From: Glandiceps talaboti
Lineage: Eukaryota > Hemichordata > Enteropneusta > Spengelidae
DNA: 64,000 nt
NCBI RefSeq assembly: GCF_964340395.1
Contig: NC_135564.1
Span: forward strand, 19,078,319 to 19,142,318
Direction of reading: 5' to 3'
Part shown: in pieces, positions 1 through 11,929 of the stretch
Numbering within the stretch: the first letter of the stretch is position 1
Layout: every line of letters begins with the position of its first letter
Position numbers and translations under genes: made by a program
Notes under the pieces: generated by a model
Told to the model about the DNA's origin: nothing
Seen by the model: the letters and a program-made list of their open reading frames with translations, nothing else
Databases searched by the model: none

Positions 1-189
1 TCAATAATTGGGAATTAGAATGTTCCATTTTTTTTCATTTAGGTCGACAACACGAGAGAGGGTTTGTTTACATGTAAACGTGGCTCTGAATTCATATGCT
101 ACGAGATTCGACCAAAGACGTATAAACTTCATCCTAATATTTATTTATTGTCATTATTATATATTTAACCCCTTCACTTGTAATAATTA

Positions 190-261
<72 letters not shown>
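190..261. repeat. (AAT)n microsatellite in the last visible intron of the minus gene
   Basis: About 24 uninterrupted copies of AAT. The rest of 1-401 is presumed intron; no exon resembling 44229-44304 was found in it. Confidence 0.9.
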
Positions 262-262
<1 letters not shown>

Positions 263-518
263 CATATCGATATACCAACCTTCAGCAATGACACAGACTC
301 CACTGTTACATTAGCATTATTATTAATCAAAGCTTTACAGTTACTAAAGTGTATTGATGCATCTAAATTCTAGATTAAAGTTACAATTAAATTTTTGCAT
401 ATTACACTAACCAATCAAAGAAAAACATATGCAATAAAATTAGAATTTTGAATTTAATATACAAAGCAAAAGTATTCAGCATGAAAATATTTTGTAAATA
501 AATATGCATATAACTCAC

Positions 519-769
519 TATCTTTCCAAGTCGGTTGTCATCATATGTCATATTATGACTAGATAGCGTTATGGACAGGTCATCTTCATCTAGGATTGTT
601 GATGTGAGTGTTGGATCAGATTTGTAGTCAAACAACCATTGAACTTCAAACTTGACATCAGTATTACTTTCCGTAAACTGGACTGTACATTTGAAGTAGA
701 ATTCTCCATTTTCATGATTAATTAGAGGTCCTTCCAATTTTGGATCTCCCGACATACTAGGATATGGTT
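519..769 (-). CDS. Exon 4 of minus gene: FEVQWLFDYK module
   Basis: 251 nt, acceptor TTTCAG, donor GTGAGT, phase 1 in and 0 out. It opens with PYPSMSGDP, against TYPNMDGPP in the plus gene, and contains FYFKCTVQF and FEVQWLFDYKSD, against FNFKCRIQY and FEVNWLFDYKTD. An open frame runs on past the donor, but splice position and homology both place the exon end at 519. Confidence 0.88.
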
Positions 770-1133
770 CTGAAATTATTAATATAATACATGAACCGAG
801 AACGAAAAGGCAATGCGTCGCGAAATTACATACATGGTTTCTCTTTGGCTTTGTTCGTTCTTATTACATTTGAAATAGAATTTTCATTATTAAGCATTGT
901 AAAAAATATTGACCTTTTTAACTGTTACTGTGACTTATTACATACCCTAAAACTAAAAGGACTTTTCCAAGTATGCGCAAACAACACACGTGCAAAAATA
1001 CGCACACACATGCTCGGTGATAAATAATAATCATGATAATACACAGATTTTGCTCTAACCTAAAACACGCTGTTTATTATTTAATAATAGATACGTTAGA
1101 CTCGGCTCTTTAACTTTGCACACACACACACAC

Positions 1134-1185
<52 letters not shown>

Positions 1186-3110
1186 AATTATCATTAAGTA
1201 CTCAGTGTTTTGAAGTGGCTTCCCTTTTCTCCACCTTAGAGTATTGAGCGTAATTGAAACTAATTATAACACTAACAATGCTATTTAATATTTTATCATT
1301 GAGACATGTCATAGAACAAATCTTAAAGATGCACTAGCTGTAACAGGGGTATTATTTTTTCTGACAACTAACAATATATTCACTGCAAATGGATAAAATG
1401 CAAGTATTTAGACATTGCCCATGTCAATTAGAGGTATATTTTATCTATAAGTAGTATAGTAACAAGTTGAAATCGTGATTCATTTGAAGTGTTGATTTTT
1501 GGGTGTGGTCCCCAAAATCAATTTGATTGGACAAATTTCTATACTGTGTGTACTGCTACAAAAAGCATATTGAATCACAGGTGATTCAATACTGCAGCTG
1601 TTCAGGATGTATAATATTATGTTTAAGTCATTAGATCGAACAAACAGTTTCAAAAATGTTCCAATTTCAGCTAGTGCAGCTTTAAAAAAATTACGCAATT
1701 ATGATGGCGTATACTAACCTACACAGTCACTGCTGTCAGAACTTTCACTGCCACATATACTTGCATTGCCTTATCAAATAGAAACGGACATCATTGGTAA
1801 AATAAGTTATTGATATGCTTGGTTCAGTGCGAACCAATACTATGAATGAAAACATCTCCAAACTTATAATCACTACGGTATCAGTTACACTGGCAATTTA
1901 CTTTGAGTTTAATATTTCAATCACTATACTAGAAAAACACCTGTTGATTAGGTATGAGTACATTTTACTACATTCAGACTAAGGTAAACCCGTGTCAAGG
2001 TCTAGACCATGTAAATAATTAGTTATGTTTTTTTGCCTCGTCTTCTGAGAAGACTAAATTTGATATAATTTTATAGGTATCTAAATATGGGTTTATTAAG
2101 GGAGTAAGTAGACAAAAGGGTATCTGAATTTATTCAATTAATACAGTAAATATGCTTATGCAATATACAGCAGACAATTTAAAACAATTCAAACACCTGT
2201 TTATCTATTATTTTGCGTTTAACTTTGAATAACGACTTTTACTTGTTTTACTGTTCTCCGATTTGGATCACGACATGGTAAGTCGAAATTTACATTAGCA
2301 AAACCCAAAACATATGAGCATTATTGTTTATTTAGTCAGTTGTTAGGAGAAGAAAATAACAAAATGTAAGGGATATATTTGAACCATTTACCTGCACAAT
2401 ATGCATAGTAACATTCAGTAGGTACAGCAAGGTTGTATACGTAGAAGTCACCACAGTTCTTTATTTGTATCGTGTCAGACCATCCACAACAGTTTGGTTC
2501 ATCCTCACTGGCACAAACCTTACGGGATACAGTGCCGTCTGCCTCCGAAGGATGGCTTCCATTGATCCATATTGGGTCATGTGTTCCACACGTATATGGT
2601 TCTACACAGTGTGTTGGAATATTTCCCCCTACCAGACTAGCAAATCTATACCAAGTCGAGGAAGAGAGACTGACGTCACAAATCCATTTCGAAGCGGACG
2701 ATGGTTGAAGATAGCTTGTTGATCTCCTGTAGTCAGTAATGTTGACATATGTTGAACATGGGTCAGAAGTAGGAGCAGCGAGTCCTTAACATAATGAATC
2801 CCCATATGAAAAAACAGAACAATGCAGAAGTGAATACATTATTTACTCAATACTAGATTGATTTAATGTAAGAAATATTTTTCATTCTATGTAAGTTAAA
2901 CTGTGGTTTTAGTGTTCATTGTTCATCTGTTGTCAACTTATTTGATGTTTTCAGGTAACAATATATCACGTTTTTGTACTAAATACAAAACAATTATTTG
3001 CTGTAAATCTAATTAAATATTGTGTATGGCAATTTTTATGGCGTAAACTTACCTATGTTAGCAAGGAAAAAACAGAACGTGACATATGTATGAAGCTTTT
3101 CTTGTGCCAT
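519..3110 (-). CDS. VWDE-like secreted protein, 5' four exons (gene continues off the left edge)
   Basis: Join of exons 3110-3053, 2784-2392, 1769-1719 and 769-519, read on the minus strand (251 codons). Every junction is GT-AG and the phases chain as 1,1,1,0 without a stop. The protein starts with a signal peptide (hydrophobic stretch after MAQEKLHTY), then a D8C-type domain with ten cysteines and the motifs CGTHDPIWINGSHPSEADG and NCCGW. A 51-nt exon with two cysteines and a module with FEVQWLFDYK follow. Family knowledge: D8C followed by this module and VWFD is the N-terminal order of VWDE-like extracellular proteins; no enzymatic role is expected. NIT, NGS, NAS and NMT are possible N-glycosylation sites. 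The next exon, expected to resemble 44229-44304, is not in bases 1-401, so the gene is cut by the window edge. It is paralogous to the plus-strand gene at 24367. Transcript structure is inferred from sequence only. Confidence 0.88.
1119..1184. repeat. (CA)n-(CAA)n compound microsatellite in minus-gene intron 3
   Basis: About eight CA units run directly into about seventeen CAA units. Confidence 0.95.
1719..1769 (-). CDS. Exon 3 of minus gene: 51-nt two-cysteine linker
   Basis: Micro-exon between acceptor GATAAG and donor GTTAGT. It reads N-A-S-I-C-G-S-E-S-S-D-S-S-D-C-V and joins phase 1 to phase 1. It was found because the paralogue has a 45-nt exon in the same place (42630-42674) reading D-A-L-I-C-S-D-S-T-N-E-N-C-T. 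Matching position, phase, serine/acid composition and two cysteines support it despite its size. Confidence 0.75.
   Translation of the reverse strand, partial: AMQVYVAVKVLTAVTV
2392..2784 (-). CDS. Exon 2 of minus gene: D8C-type cysteine-rich domain
   Basis: 393 nt (131 codons), acceptor TTAAG before 2784 and donor GTAAAT after 2392. It carries ten cysteines in the same order as the plus-strand exon 39294-39689, plus the shared segments CDVSLS, WYRF, DPIW, HPSE, CCGW, YVY and AYCAG. The adjacent NCC pair and the tryptophan after CCG are characteristic of the D8C (uromodulin-like) domain family. Intact, no frameshift. Confidence 0.9.
3053..3110 (-). CDS. Exon 1 of minus gene: signal peptide
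   Basis: 58 nt beginning with ATG at 3110 and ending before the donor GTAAGT (3052 downward), phase 1. It encodes a 19-residue leader with the hydrophobic core YVTFCFFLANI. The paralogue's first exon is 55 nt with the same phase, which supports this start. The intron that follows is only 268 bp. Confidence 0.82.
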
Positions 3111-3440
3111 TGTAGAACTTGCCGATCCAGATATCCCAGATAGGTATACTGAAAAATTAATTAGTAATTCTTAGTTTTTCTTCTCCTGATTGTACGAATA
3201 CCAGGAAAACGTTTTGAATGAACCTAAAATCTTTGGAATAAATCTTGTTTCTTGATCAGTAACAAAATTCTAAATATTGTAATGTTTGATGTCAACATCT
3301 ATCTTGTTATATTAATACCTCGTATCAAGTAGCATAACTAACATTAAATTGATAAAATACAATAAAGAAAACAACTATTTGCCTTCAATATTACACTTCA
3401 ATGTAAAACACACGTACGATGTATTGTTACCTTGTAGCTT
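3111..3440 (-). promoter_or_regulatory. Candidate 5' untranslated region of the minus gene
   Basis: Upstream of ATG 3110 on the minus strand there is an acceptor-like TTTTTCAG ending near 3152 and a donor-like CAAG|GTAACA near 3432. A non-coding first exon ending near 3433 is therefore possible. No convincing TATA box was seen further up, unlike the plus-strand gene. This is inference only; a cDNA would settle it. Confidence 0.3.
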
Positions 3441-5329
3441 TGTGAAGCTTCACTTGAGGTGTAAGTAGTCTTGTAGTAAGACCAGGATCTGCGCTCGGAA
3501 TGTTGCCAAACAAAAGTCGGGGATGACTGCATCTCTGTTTCGCAGAGGTACACTCGGGCAAACCCTCGACAGGACCAAATGTTTTACTATGTGACCTATG
3601 ATTGCTTTTAAAATGGCCAGAGTATCTAGCAGCTAGAGAAAAGTGTAAGCTGCCTTACACAAAATTCGTGCATAGGGGCAGTGTCATTTAGAAAGTGACG
3701 CACAAGAAACGTAATTCATTCGTTTTAGTTTAAACTCTCCCTACTCCCGAAATGGGAAAATGAACGACCTGTCCTATGTACCTACTTCATATGCACCATG
3801 ATATCACTAAAAACGAGAAACTCACCTTGCAATGATTAAGAAACATATTACTATCTCTGCAAAACGTACTTTCAATGGAAAATTGTATTTACCAGTCCTC
3901 ATTTTTTTTATAGTCTTCATATTGTCTTTATAGTTTTTTCCACACTTTTTCCTAATTTATGTTTGCATGCACGCACGCTTGTTGATTTTCACAACTGCAT
4001 GGCTCAGGTAAAACATACACTGCATCAGGATGGCGATGTATGTTCAAGTCTCATGTGAAAAAAACGAACCGATCTCTTCAAAAAACTAAAACTATTGTTG
4101 AATATTTGTTTTAGACCATTGAAATTCTGATTGTAACAAATTTAACATTGATAACAGGATTTAAGCAACATCATCAGTCAATCAATCAACTTGTTGTGAA
4201 TGCATGCCGAAATAAATGTTCGCATTTAATCATGCTATTTGCGAGACCTGAGAATACTCGTCAAATACGTGACACTGCATCGGAAATTTTAAGTTTAAGG
4301 TTTATTTATTATCCAAAAAAATCATTTTCTATTTTTTGATATTCAAAGGCGATGTGCCTAAAATGGGGTTTTGAGGAACGGTAAAACAATCAGGAAATAG
4401 AGGTAAAAACGACAAACTGGTTAAAATAATGACAAAATGGCTAAAATGACAACTTAGTAACACGCATACAGTAATACATCAATACACATTTACACAGCAG
4501 CAATTCAATTGAAAAAAGTGTAAAGTGCACATGTTCTCTCGATTGACTCATTTATTATGAAGATAACAAAGTATACACGTAGTAAGAATGGAATTCAATC
4601 ATCACGCCTGCACTGGTTGTCAAGCAAACAAAATGAATAAAATGGAATTTGCAATAAACGTTGAGAACGGATTTCAATACATTCTCTGTGGATTGAATCA
4701 ACGTGTATCATCGAAGGCAAATTTTAACACGTACTGAGGACTTTCCATAACCTGTGTTACTCGAAGATTTTATTGGCAATTCCAACAACTACTTATCAAC
4801 GTAACATGACAAGTATCAAAGTTACAGTAAAGTTAAGGCCACTGTGCACCATCAACTAATCGCTAAGTCGAATTAAATGTTTGTGCCCGACTCGAGGTAA
4901 CTAATTACCTTTTCTGCAATTAGTCATGGTCTTGTTACCTTTTACTTTCAATGAACATCTCTCCACATATTTAAAGCAAAATCATCTTTGTAGAGCTTTT
5001 CTGTCCTAAATGTTAAAAAGTCCAATCCCAGAATAGAGTGCTCTCAGTGTTGCAGTTATTTGTCTCTTGGATTCCTTATGAAATGTAATTAATGTGAAAG
5101 AAGGTCGGATATTAACAGTCATTTTGTACTCATATATTGCAGATGTAAGTTGGTCAATACATTGCTAATAGCAAAGTGTATGTATGTGTCCCATTAAGCT
5201 TGCTGATGTAGGTTTGTTAACGATTTATTTTCATAATTTATGGTTTTCAGTGATTAGACAATATCTTAACCCTACACTTGCGGCAACTGGGATACTTTTT
5301 CATCGAATAACCAAAGATATATTCATTCA
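3441..5329. other. Intergenic, no recognisable feature
   Basis: AT-rich unique-looking sequence with short random frames only. A short (ATTC)n tract lies at 5330-5347, just after this stretch. Confidence 0.5.
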
Positions 5330-5399
5330 TTCATTCATTCATTCATTAGTGATGAATATCAAATGGAACCTTGAACATCCTAGCACTAGGATGTGTACA

Positions 5400-6075
5400 T
5401 CCTAGTGCTAGGAAGAAGAGCACAGCTATGTACCAGCTGTGTGCCTCACAGCCCCGTTACAGGGTATATTTTTCCACAGCCCTGGTACATGGTTGTGAAA
5501 AATAAGCCTGTTGAATGGATGTGGAATACCACCTCTGTGCCATGACTGTTTTGCACATCCCAGTAACATATGTACTGCATACCTACATGTAGCACACAGT
5601 TGTGCACATGCATGTAACAGCTATGGTGGAATAATACCCTGTAGCTACCCCTTTGTTCTTATCTGACTAGCATTGCTCACATAGATGGTATATGGCTGTG
5701 GGAAATACCTATGTTACAGCTATGCTAACATAGCTGGTACAATGGCTGTGGGAAATACCTATGTTACAGCTATGCTAACATAGCTGGTACATAGCTGTGG
5801 GAAAAACTCTTGTGCATGGATGTTGTAAAAAACCTATGCTGCATTGCTATTTTTCACATCCATGTTACATTGGTGTTGGCATACCAGTTACACATCTGTC
5901 AAATCTAGGTATGTTGCACCTAGTGTGTTGGCCAGAGCTGTTACAGGGATATTGTGCACATAACTGGTACAGTCCCCGTGGCTCCACTGGGCTGGTACAG
6001 CTATGTGCACAACCCTGCCCTAGCCATGTGAATGTTACAGGTATGTGCAAGGTTCCCTGTGTATCTGTAGGTAGT
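5400..6075 (+). repeat. Degenerate tandem array built on GCTGGTACATAGCTGTGGGA
   Basis: GCTGGTACA/GCTGTG modules recur throughout. Two nearly identical units of about 48 bp sit at 5690-5785. The segment 5870-6060 is related to 56930-57070 (plus) and 47040-47200 (inverted), so part of the array is a dispersed repeat. Apparent frames on both strands come from the repeat and are not genes. Confidence 0.75.
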
Positions 6076-6306
6076 GTAGTGGTTTGTCTTATTAATCTTG
6101 AATGGAAGCTTGGTTTTGGATGTCATTTTTTTAAAATTCTACTGGTGTTATTGGAGTATCAGTTTTCGATCTGAAAACCACAATATATTGAATTGTTAAA
6201 ATACCAATAATTAGACATTATACATGTTAACCAATGGATATTATCCATTAGAAGTACAGAAAAATATTAAATCGTGATCACCGATGGGGAGCTGATTTTT
6301 GGGTTC

Positions 6307-6376
6307 GAACTTGATCATTAGATTCGTTGAATTTTGGGTTCGAACGCAAAAGTCAACGAACCCAATAATCAAGTTC
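6307..6376. repeat. 70-nt palindrome
   Basis: Two 35-nt arms meet at a central TTCGAA with no spacer and roughly six mismatches. The arms begin GAACTTGAT and end ATCAAGTTC. The GGTTCGA-like B-box in it does not belong to a tRNA. Confidence 0.8.
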
Positions 6377-6479
6377 ATTTGATTTATCTTTTATGCAGGC
6401 ACAAAATACATGTATCCACATGTGATGCGATACTGCTGACGGTGTACGATGTTACGAGTAAGTTATTGTACCTCACAAA

Positions 6480-6645
6480 ACATTTTCAAAAAATAAAACG
6501 TTCCAGTTGCAGGCTTCAATTTTCATATAGTTTGGCAAAATTAGTCTGCCAATTAAGGGGTATATAGTGTTTTTTAGCTGTAGGTCAGAATTTTGTTTGC
6601 CCTTATAGAAGGCTTTCAGTTTACATCTGGTTAAAATGCGTTTTC
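6480..6645 (+). mobile_element. MITE-like family, terminal fragment
   Basis: Resembles the 3' ends at 23190-23340 and 56760-56912, ending GCTTTCAGTTTACATCTGGT. Diverged. Confidence 0.55.
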
Positions 6646-8670
6646 TACGTTTACAAAAATACTTATAATGACGGTTGTTTTGGAAAAAATTGAAAATTGT
6701 AGCGAAACTCTATTATTTATCGCATCATGCATATAAATTCTTATTTCATAATACCATTGTTTGTAAACATATAAAACATGAAGGGATCAGAATGGGCGTT
6801 ATGGCTGCTGAATGTGATCCATACGAACAATTTTCTTCTGAGTGGTGAGAATATCTTACGACTTATTGATAAGTATTACCTCAAATGACAAATGGGGAAG
6901 ACCAAGTGTATGTTGTACAGCATCAAAAGACTACACTCGGTAACTACATAACGAAGTCTATAAAATGTAACTGTTAACTTGCTTATTCTGTAATATGACG
7001 TTTCCATAAAATATTATTATCTACGATATCCAACGAGAGAAGTAGTGTTTACAGTAAAATATTAGTATCTTTCAAATGAATACATCAGTTTTGATACACA
7101 GTCAAGGTAATAAAATCCTATAAACATTCATTATGCTTACGTGTGTAGTGGGGCCAGAATTTCTACCCATAACTGTTCCAATGTCTAAAAAAGGAGGTCG
7201 GAAGGATTATTATAATCTACAAAAACATTGATAATATATAGTTTACTACAAAGATTATTCTATGTTGGAGTAAATTTTGTCATTCAGGAATGTTTATCTA
7301 CTGAAGCCCAACTACCTTATATATACACACATAGGGTGTACACTGCATGATTTCAAGCATAATGCAGTGAACCACACAAACGTCAATCATAATCAATCAT
7401 TTACTACATCCAACCACAAAAGATGTTTTGACTAGAAATCACTTCTTCAAATATTAAATAGCAGATATTCTACTACAGTAAGTACTACAGTTAGTAAAAC
7501 TTAAACATATCCAGGACACGAGTACTACAATTTTAACCAATATACACAACATAGTGTCGATAATCTGAGAACTCTCGACTGCAAACAGTCAGTCTTGTTC
7601 ACTCCATGATAGATGGCACTGTTTATGATATACATGGCACAACGTGGTGTTATGCATGGCCAGGGTTTAGTTACAAATCACAAATCGTAAACAATATTCA
7701 AACACATTCAATTTTTTCAATATTCCAAAAAGAGGTTATCGTCCGGTTGCCTAAGTTACAATGAATAGTTTCTTTTAGGAGCTCCGCAGGATCTTTTTTT
7801 CTGATCATAACATTTTTCTATGTTAAAAGTTCTAAAAGTCACGTTTGCATGTAACTTTGAAGCATTGATATTGAACTTACATTGGAATGTGAGCAAATAA
7901 ACCCCAAAGTATCGTACAAATATTTTCAACAGGGAGTATAAGTTTTGAATATTTCCATAACATTCACGTATAAGTATATAACTGCTACATTTTAATAGTG
8001 AAATGATGAAAATATGCATTGTTTCAGTGAGGAGCAAATTGTGCATGGGACTGCAAAGCACGTCAGTAGTCATTCATTACATATAAAAACAACACGTGAC
8101 GTTTTCTTAATGTCCTAATATAAACGTTGGTGGAAAATTGAAGCAGCCTCCAACATTCAGTAAAAATGTATGCCAATCTCCTCTCATTCCATTTATTCAC
8201 TTACCTAAATCCTAATATTCTACAGGGTATGTCAGACAAAGTATTTAGTCAAGTTGGTTATGTTGTGAAATCAGCACAGGTCAGTCAGTTAGTGGGTGAC
8301 TATGACATGACTGAATATGCACTCTCTGTGCATGGAACAATTGATAAACTATTTTACTAGCTTTTTGTAAGGTTTACATACCACGCAGTTTACCATACTG
8401 TCATTGAACGTCAAAATGAATATATAGTTGTTTGACTAAATTTGCTGCTCAATCTTGTACATGGGACGTGATCTGTGGGGTATGGCTAGAGGTTCTGACC
8501 CAATCATAAGCTAACAATGACATCATCATATGCTATGAGGTATGTAGAGCGCCCTCGCACGGAATTCACAGGGTAAAAGCACGGCATATCAAAACCTGTA
8601 TATTGAGCCTGGACAGAGAGAGATTTGCGTCTACTGCCAATGACTAACGTCTTTGTTTTACCAGAATTGA
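6646..8670. other. Intergenic, no recognisable feature
   Basis: Only short unsupported frames on both strands. The 105-codon minus frame at 7756-8073 has no recognisable motif and unremarkable AT-rich composition. Confidence 0.45.
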
Positions 8671-8810
8671 CTCTATAGTTTGGTATAATTAATTTGTCAA
8701 TTGAAAGGGCATATTATGTATGATAGCAAGAGCTGAAAACATATGTGTTGAATAAAAAAAACTAAATGCTTTGCCTATAATGATGGCATCCAGTTTACAT
8801 CTAGTCAAAA
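8671..8810 (+). mobile_element. MITE-like family, terminal fragment
   Basis: Ends GATGGCATCCAGTTTACATC, matching the family end GGCATTCAGTTTAAATCTGG with several changes. Confidence 0.5.
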
Positions 8811-9144
8811 CTATATAGCCATTGTCGCCGATCAAAACGCTATTCATAAACAAAAAAGTGAATCGTATAGCGACGTGCGTAGCTACCGAAGGGAAAAAAT
8901 GTTTTCGCATATGGCTCCAGAACACAGGTGACACTGAATTGTTAAACATCATCAGGCAGGCAGCGATTGTAGGGTATTTGCGATTTGTGCGAGGTATTGT
9001 GTTGTTTTGTATAGTTTTAATACATTATTTTCCCCAAGACATACAAGGAACTTTGGCTCGTTCTCATAAACAAGTAAAAAAGTATGACAAAAAGGTGACT
9101 AGAAGTAGAAATAACCCTTGTTTCAAGTCCGACTACAACTCCTG

Positions 9145-9260
9145 CTGGACTTCTCGGTCACATTTATTATGATTGTTAATAATTTACTTTTTTTTTTTTA
9201 GTATTCGTCCATGTGGATATTAGTGGTCACTGTTGTACAGTGTATTGCACCACAGTTGGC
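9145..9260 (+). repeat. Dispersed repeat, copy 1
   Basis: Shares the block ACTGTTGTACAGTGTATTGC and flanking sequence with 14180-14300 in the same orientation. Confidence 0.7.
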
Positions 9261-11326
9261 AATAAAATAGGCTTTAGACCTTTAAACTAACAGTGCTTAT
9301 GGCATATTAAGGTATACTGTCTTGATTAACGAATTCCATATTACGTTCTTACCAGGGATAGGACGTCCATGACGACGACAGCTAATAACCCTAACATCTG
9401 GCACCTGTTGACCTGTCACTAGGGCAACATCACACATATGTTTTCCAGAGAGACTGTAGGTCAGTTTATTTTCAAAGGGCGGTGATATACGATAAGAAAT
9501 ATAAGGCAATATTGTTAGACTCGAGTAGCCCTAGTCATTAGAATTCCCATAAAAAGTATTTGACACTGTTTACCATGGTGGTGTAAAATAAAATTTCATT
9601 TACCAGATGCTTAGATGAATGTGTTGTGGTTTTTCCTTATAACTAATGTCAGACACGATTGATATACATGAAAAAACAGGAAAAAACCCCGCCATTACGC
9701 AAAATATGACAACGGCGTGGTCCCTAAGTGCTTTAGATATGTTAAGCATCTGTATATGGGTTTTAGAGGACAGGCAACTCACTAAACACATGATCTTTTC
9801 TATCCCAAGGTCAACGTCATAGTAAAAATTCAAGGTCACCTTAATTTGCTACGTTTCTATCAACAAATCATCAAAGGTACATTATATTGTAATAACTGTT
9901 AGAGATAACGTTGTATGACTCAAAGAGGTCATAATATAGAGAATCATATAATCTTTCAGAAAGATCATAACAAAACATTTTGGAAGGTGCTTTGAAATTA
10001 CAAATCAAATTACTAGATCAACACAATGACAGTACCTCATCAACCTATTTGACATCTGGAACAATTCTGAAATATTGTAATGCTGTATATCTTGGTGTCT
10101 GGGAGAGACTTAATCAATTGTCTATATTGTATCGCTTTTGGGAGACGGGCTACACATTGTAATCTGCTATGTATTAAGCCAATGTCCAACCTGAGGTCAA
10201 GCGCTTCACGGAGGGGGAGGGGGAGTCAATCCAACAGTATTATGAAAATGTTTAGTGGCATATTACCTCTGAGGAAGAAATGTCAGTAATTTTCAACGTA
10301 GACGTTGAATCACAAAACACGATACCAACGACATGCTAAAAACCGACGCTTGCATCATTGAAACGTTAGAATATTGGTTTTAATCGAAAGTAATATATTG
10401 AAGAAAATACTGAGCACTCGCCATCTGTGAGTAACACAATTCGGCCCGACATCACTCTTCCGGAAGTTAAAATAATATCGCGTTAAATTAAAAAAACTTT
10501 ATCGGTCGAATAAGGCAACTAATTATTCTTCGGGCACAATCCCAAGGGTACTCAACCGGGAAGCATTGCGTAACTGAATTAAACACCGAGTTTCAGAGAA
10601 AGAAAGGGGCAATAACTAACAAATTTCATAAACGGGCGATTCTTGAACTATTGGAAGTATATTTACAACACCACAGTATATGCAGGTAGAATATAGGGAA
10701 ATAGACAGATTAAATCTGTATTCAACAGAAGAAATAACGTGAACCAAAACGAAAGGAAGCAATTCCGGAAACGCTCTGCTTACCAAACGAATAAAAGCCG
10801 GTCAAGCCAGTGCCCAACTTGATTCATCAAGCCATATGCGCCAAAACCGGCGGAAATATGTCTAAATAAATTGTATGGCTTACAAACCAATGCCTCTTTC
10901 AGTGCCATTCCGTTCTCAAAAAAAGTACTGCAAAGCCATAAACCACCTCTATAACTATGACCTTGACCATAGGCATGGATCGAAATGGTTATGTGATGAG
11001 TGGCCCATTCCCTAAAACCTATATACAGACACTAATATTATATCCAGAGTACTATGGGACCATAAGATATTCAGTATGCTCATATTTTGGAATTATTGCA
11101 GATCTTGCCGCCAGTTGCCTTGGTTACAGAATTTTTTTTACAAAGTCAAAGGCAAAATTTGCTTTTGCTACAAATTGGTACAAACTATAGAAAGTTACTA
11201 TTTGAGGCTGATTTGCAAATCTATCTTTTAATGTTTTAGAATAATTCAAAGTAATGTCATCGTTACCATTGAAACTGTCTCCTGTGAGTTGCGCAAGATG
11301 ATCTTCCCCTACGCTTTGACAAGTGT
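9261..11326. other. Intergenic, no recognisable feature
   Basis: No homologous motif, splice-linked exon or long repeat was identified on either strand. Confidence 0.4.
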
Positions 11327-11600
11327 GAATTAGAAATGTGCGCAGATGACTCCACTATGTTTTCCAGTGAAACATCACTTACTTCAATTCAGGATGAATT
11401 TAAACATGACATCACTAATGTAGTGAATTGGTGAAGGGACAATCGCATGTACCTAAATATTGAAACAAAATCAAAGCTTTGCTAATTACTACCCACCGAA
11501 AACGCCGCATTCAGTCGAACAAAAGTTTGATTTGCAGTTTGAAATTCAAATAATGTGACAAATTACTTGGTGTTTGCACTGACCACAGTAGTCCTTTGAC
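11327..11600 (+). pseudogene. LINE reverse transcriptase fragment (CR1/L2-like)
   Basis: The frame reads ELEMCADDSTMFSS, an altered YADD catalytic box with C for Y. It continues IQDEFKHDITNVVNW, a stop, then NRMYLNIETKSK, a frameshift, and ends near KLLGVCTDH. This is the order of RT motif C, then the MYLNxxKTK motif and the LLGV motif of LINEs. In-frame stops and the frameshift show it is dead. It is 5' truncated with no tail seen. Confidence 0.78.
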
Positions 11601-11929
11601 CAACCCTCCTAAAAGGGAACTTGCAATTCAGACTGAGCATGCTCAGATGCAAAGGACTATCTGTGGTTATCGAAAAATCTAACCTGGAGCTACCGATAAA
11701 ATAAACCTCCCACAATGGTCAGGGTGACTATGAATTGATAATCTGTGGTTACAAACAATGTAACAATATTGTTTAAAATAATAATTGATTAGCATTTATT
11801 ATCCCATTTCCTATGATGCATGTTCCCTATTCTGTCACTTTGTTGTGGGGGGTCTGGAGACTACAATATCTTTACAGATATTGTTTGTATATAGTATGCT
11901 AATACCAAATTTAAAATGTTCTACGAAAA

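Noticed and set aside
8-190. Possible plus-strand exon (DNTREGLFTCKRGSEFIC after TTCATTTAG)
   Set aside because: One acceptor-like site, but weak donor, no family resemblance and no partner exon in the window.
5797-6174. 125-codon plus frame with several cysteines
   Set aside because: Falls in the GCTGGTACA repeat array; the minus strand is also open there, and copies at 47 and 57 kb do not keep the frame.
6301-6345. GGTTCGAAC repeated, resembling a tRNA B box
   Set aside because: No A box at the right distance and no cloverleaf; it is part of the 70-nt palindrome.
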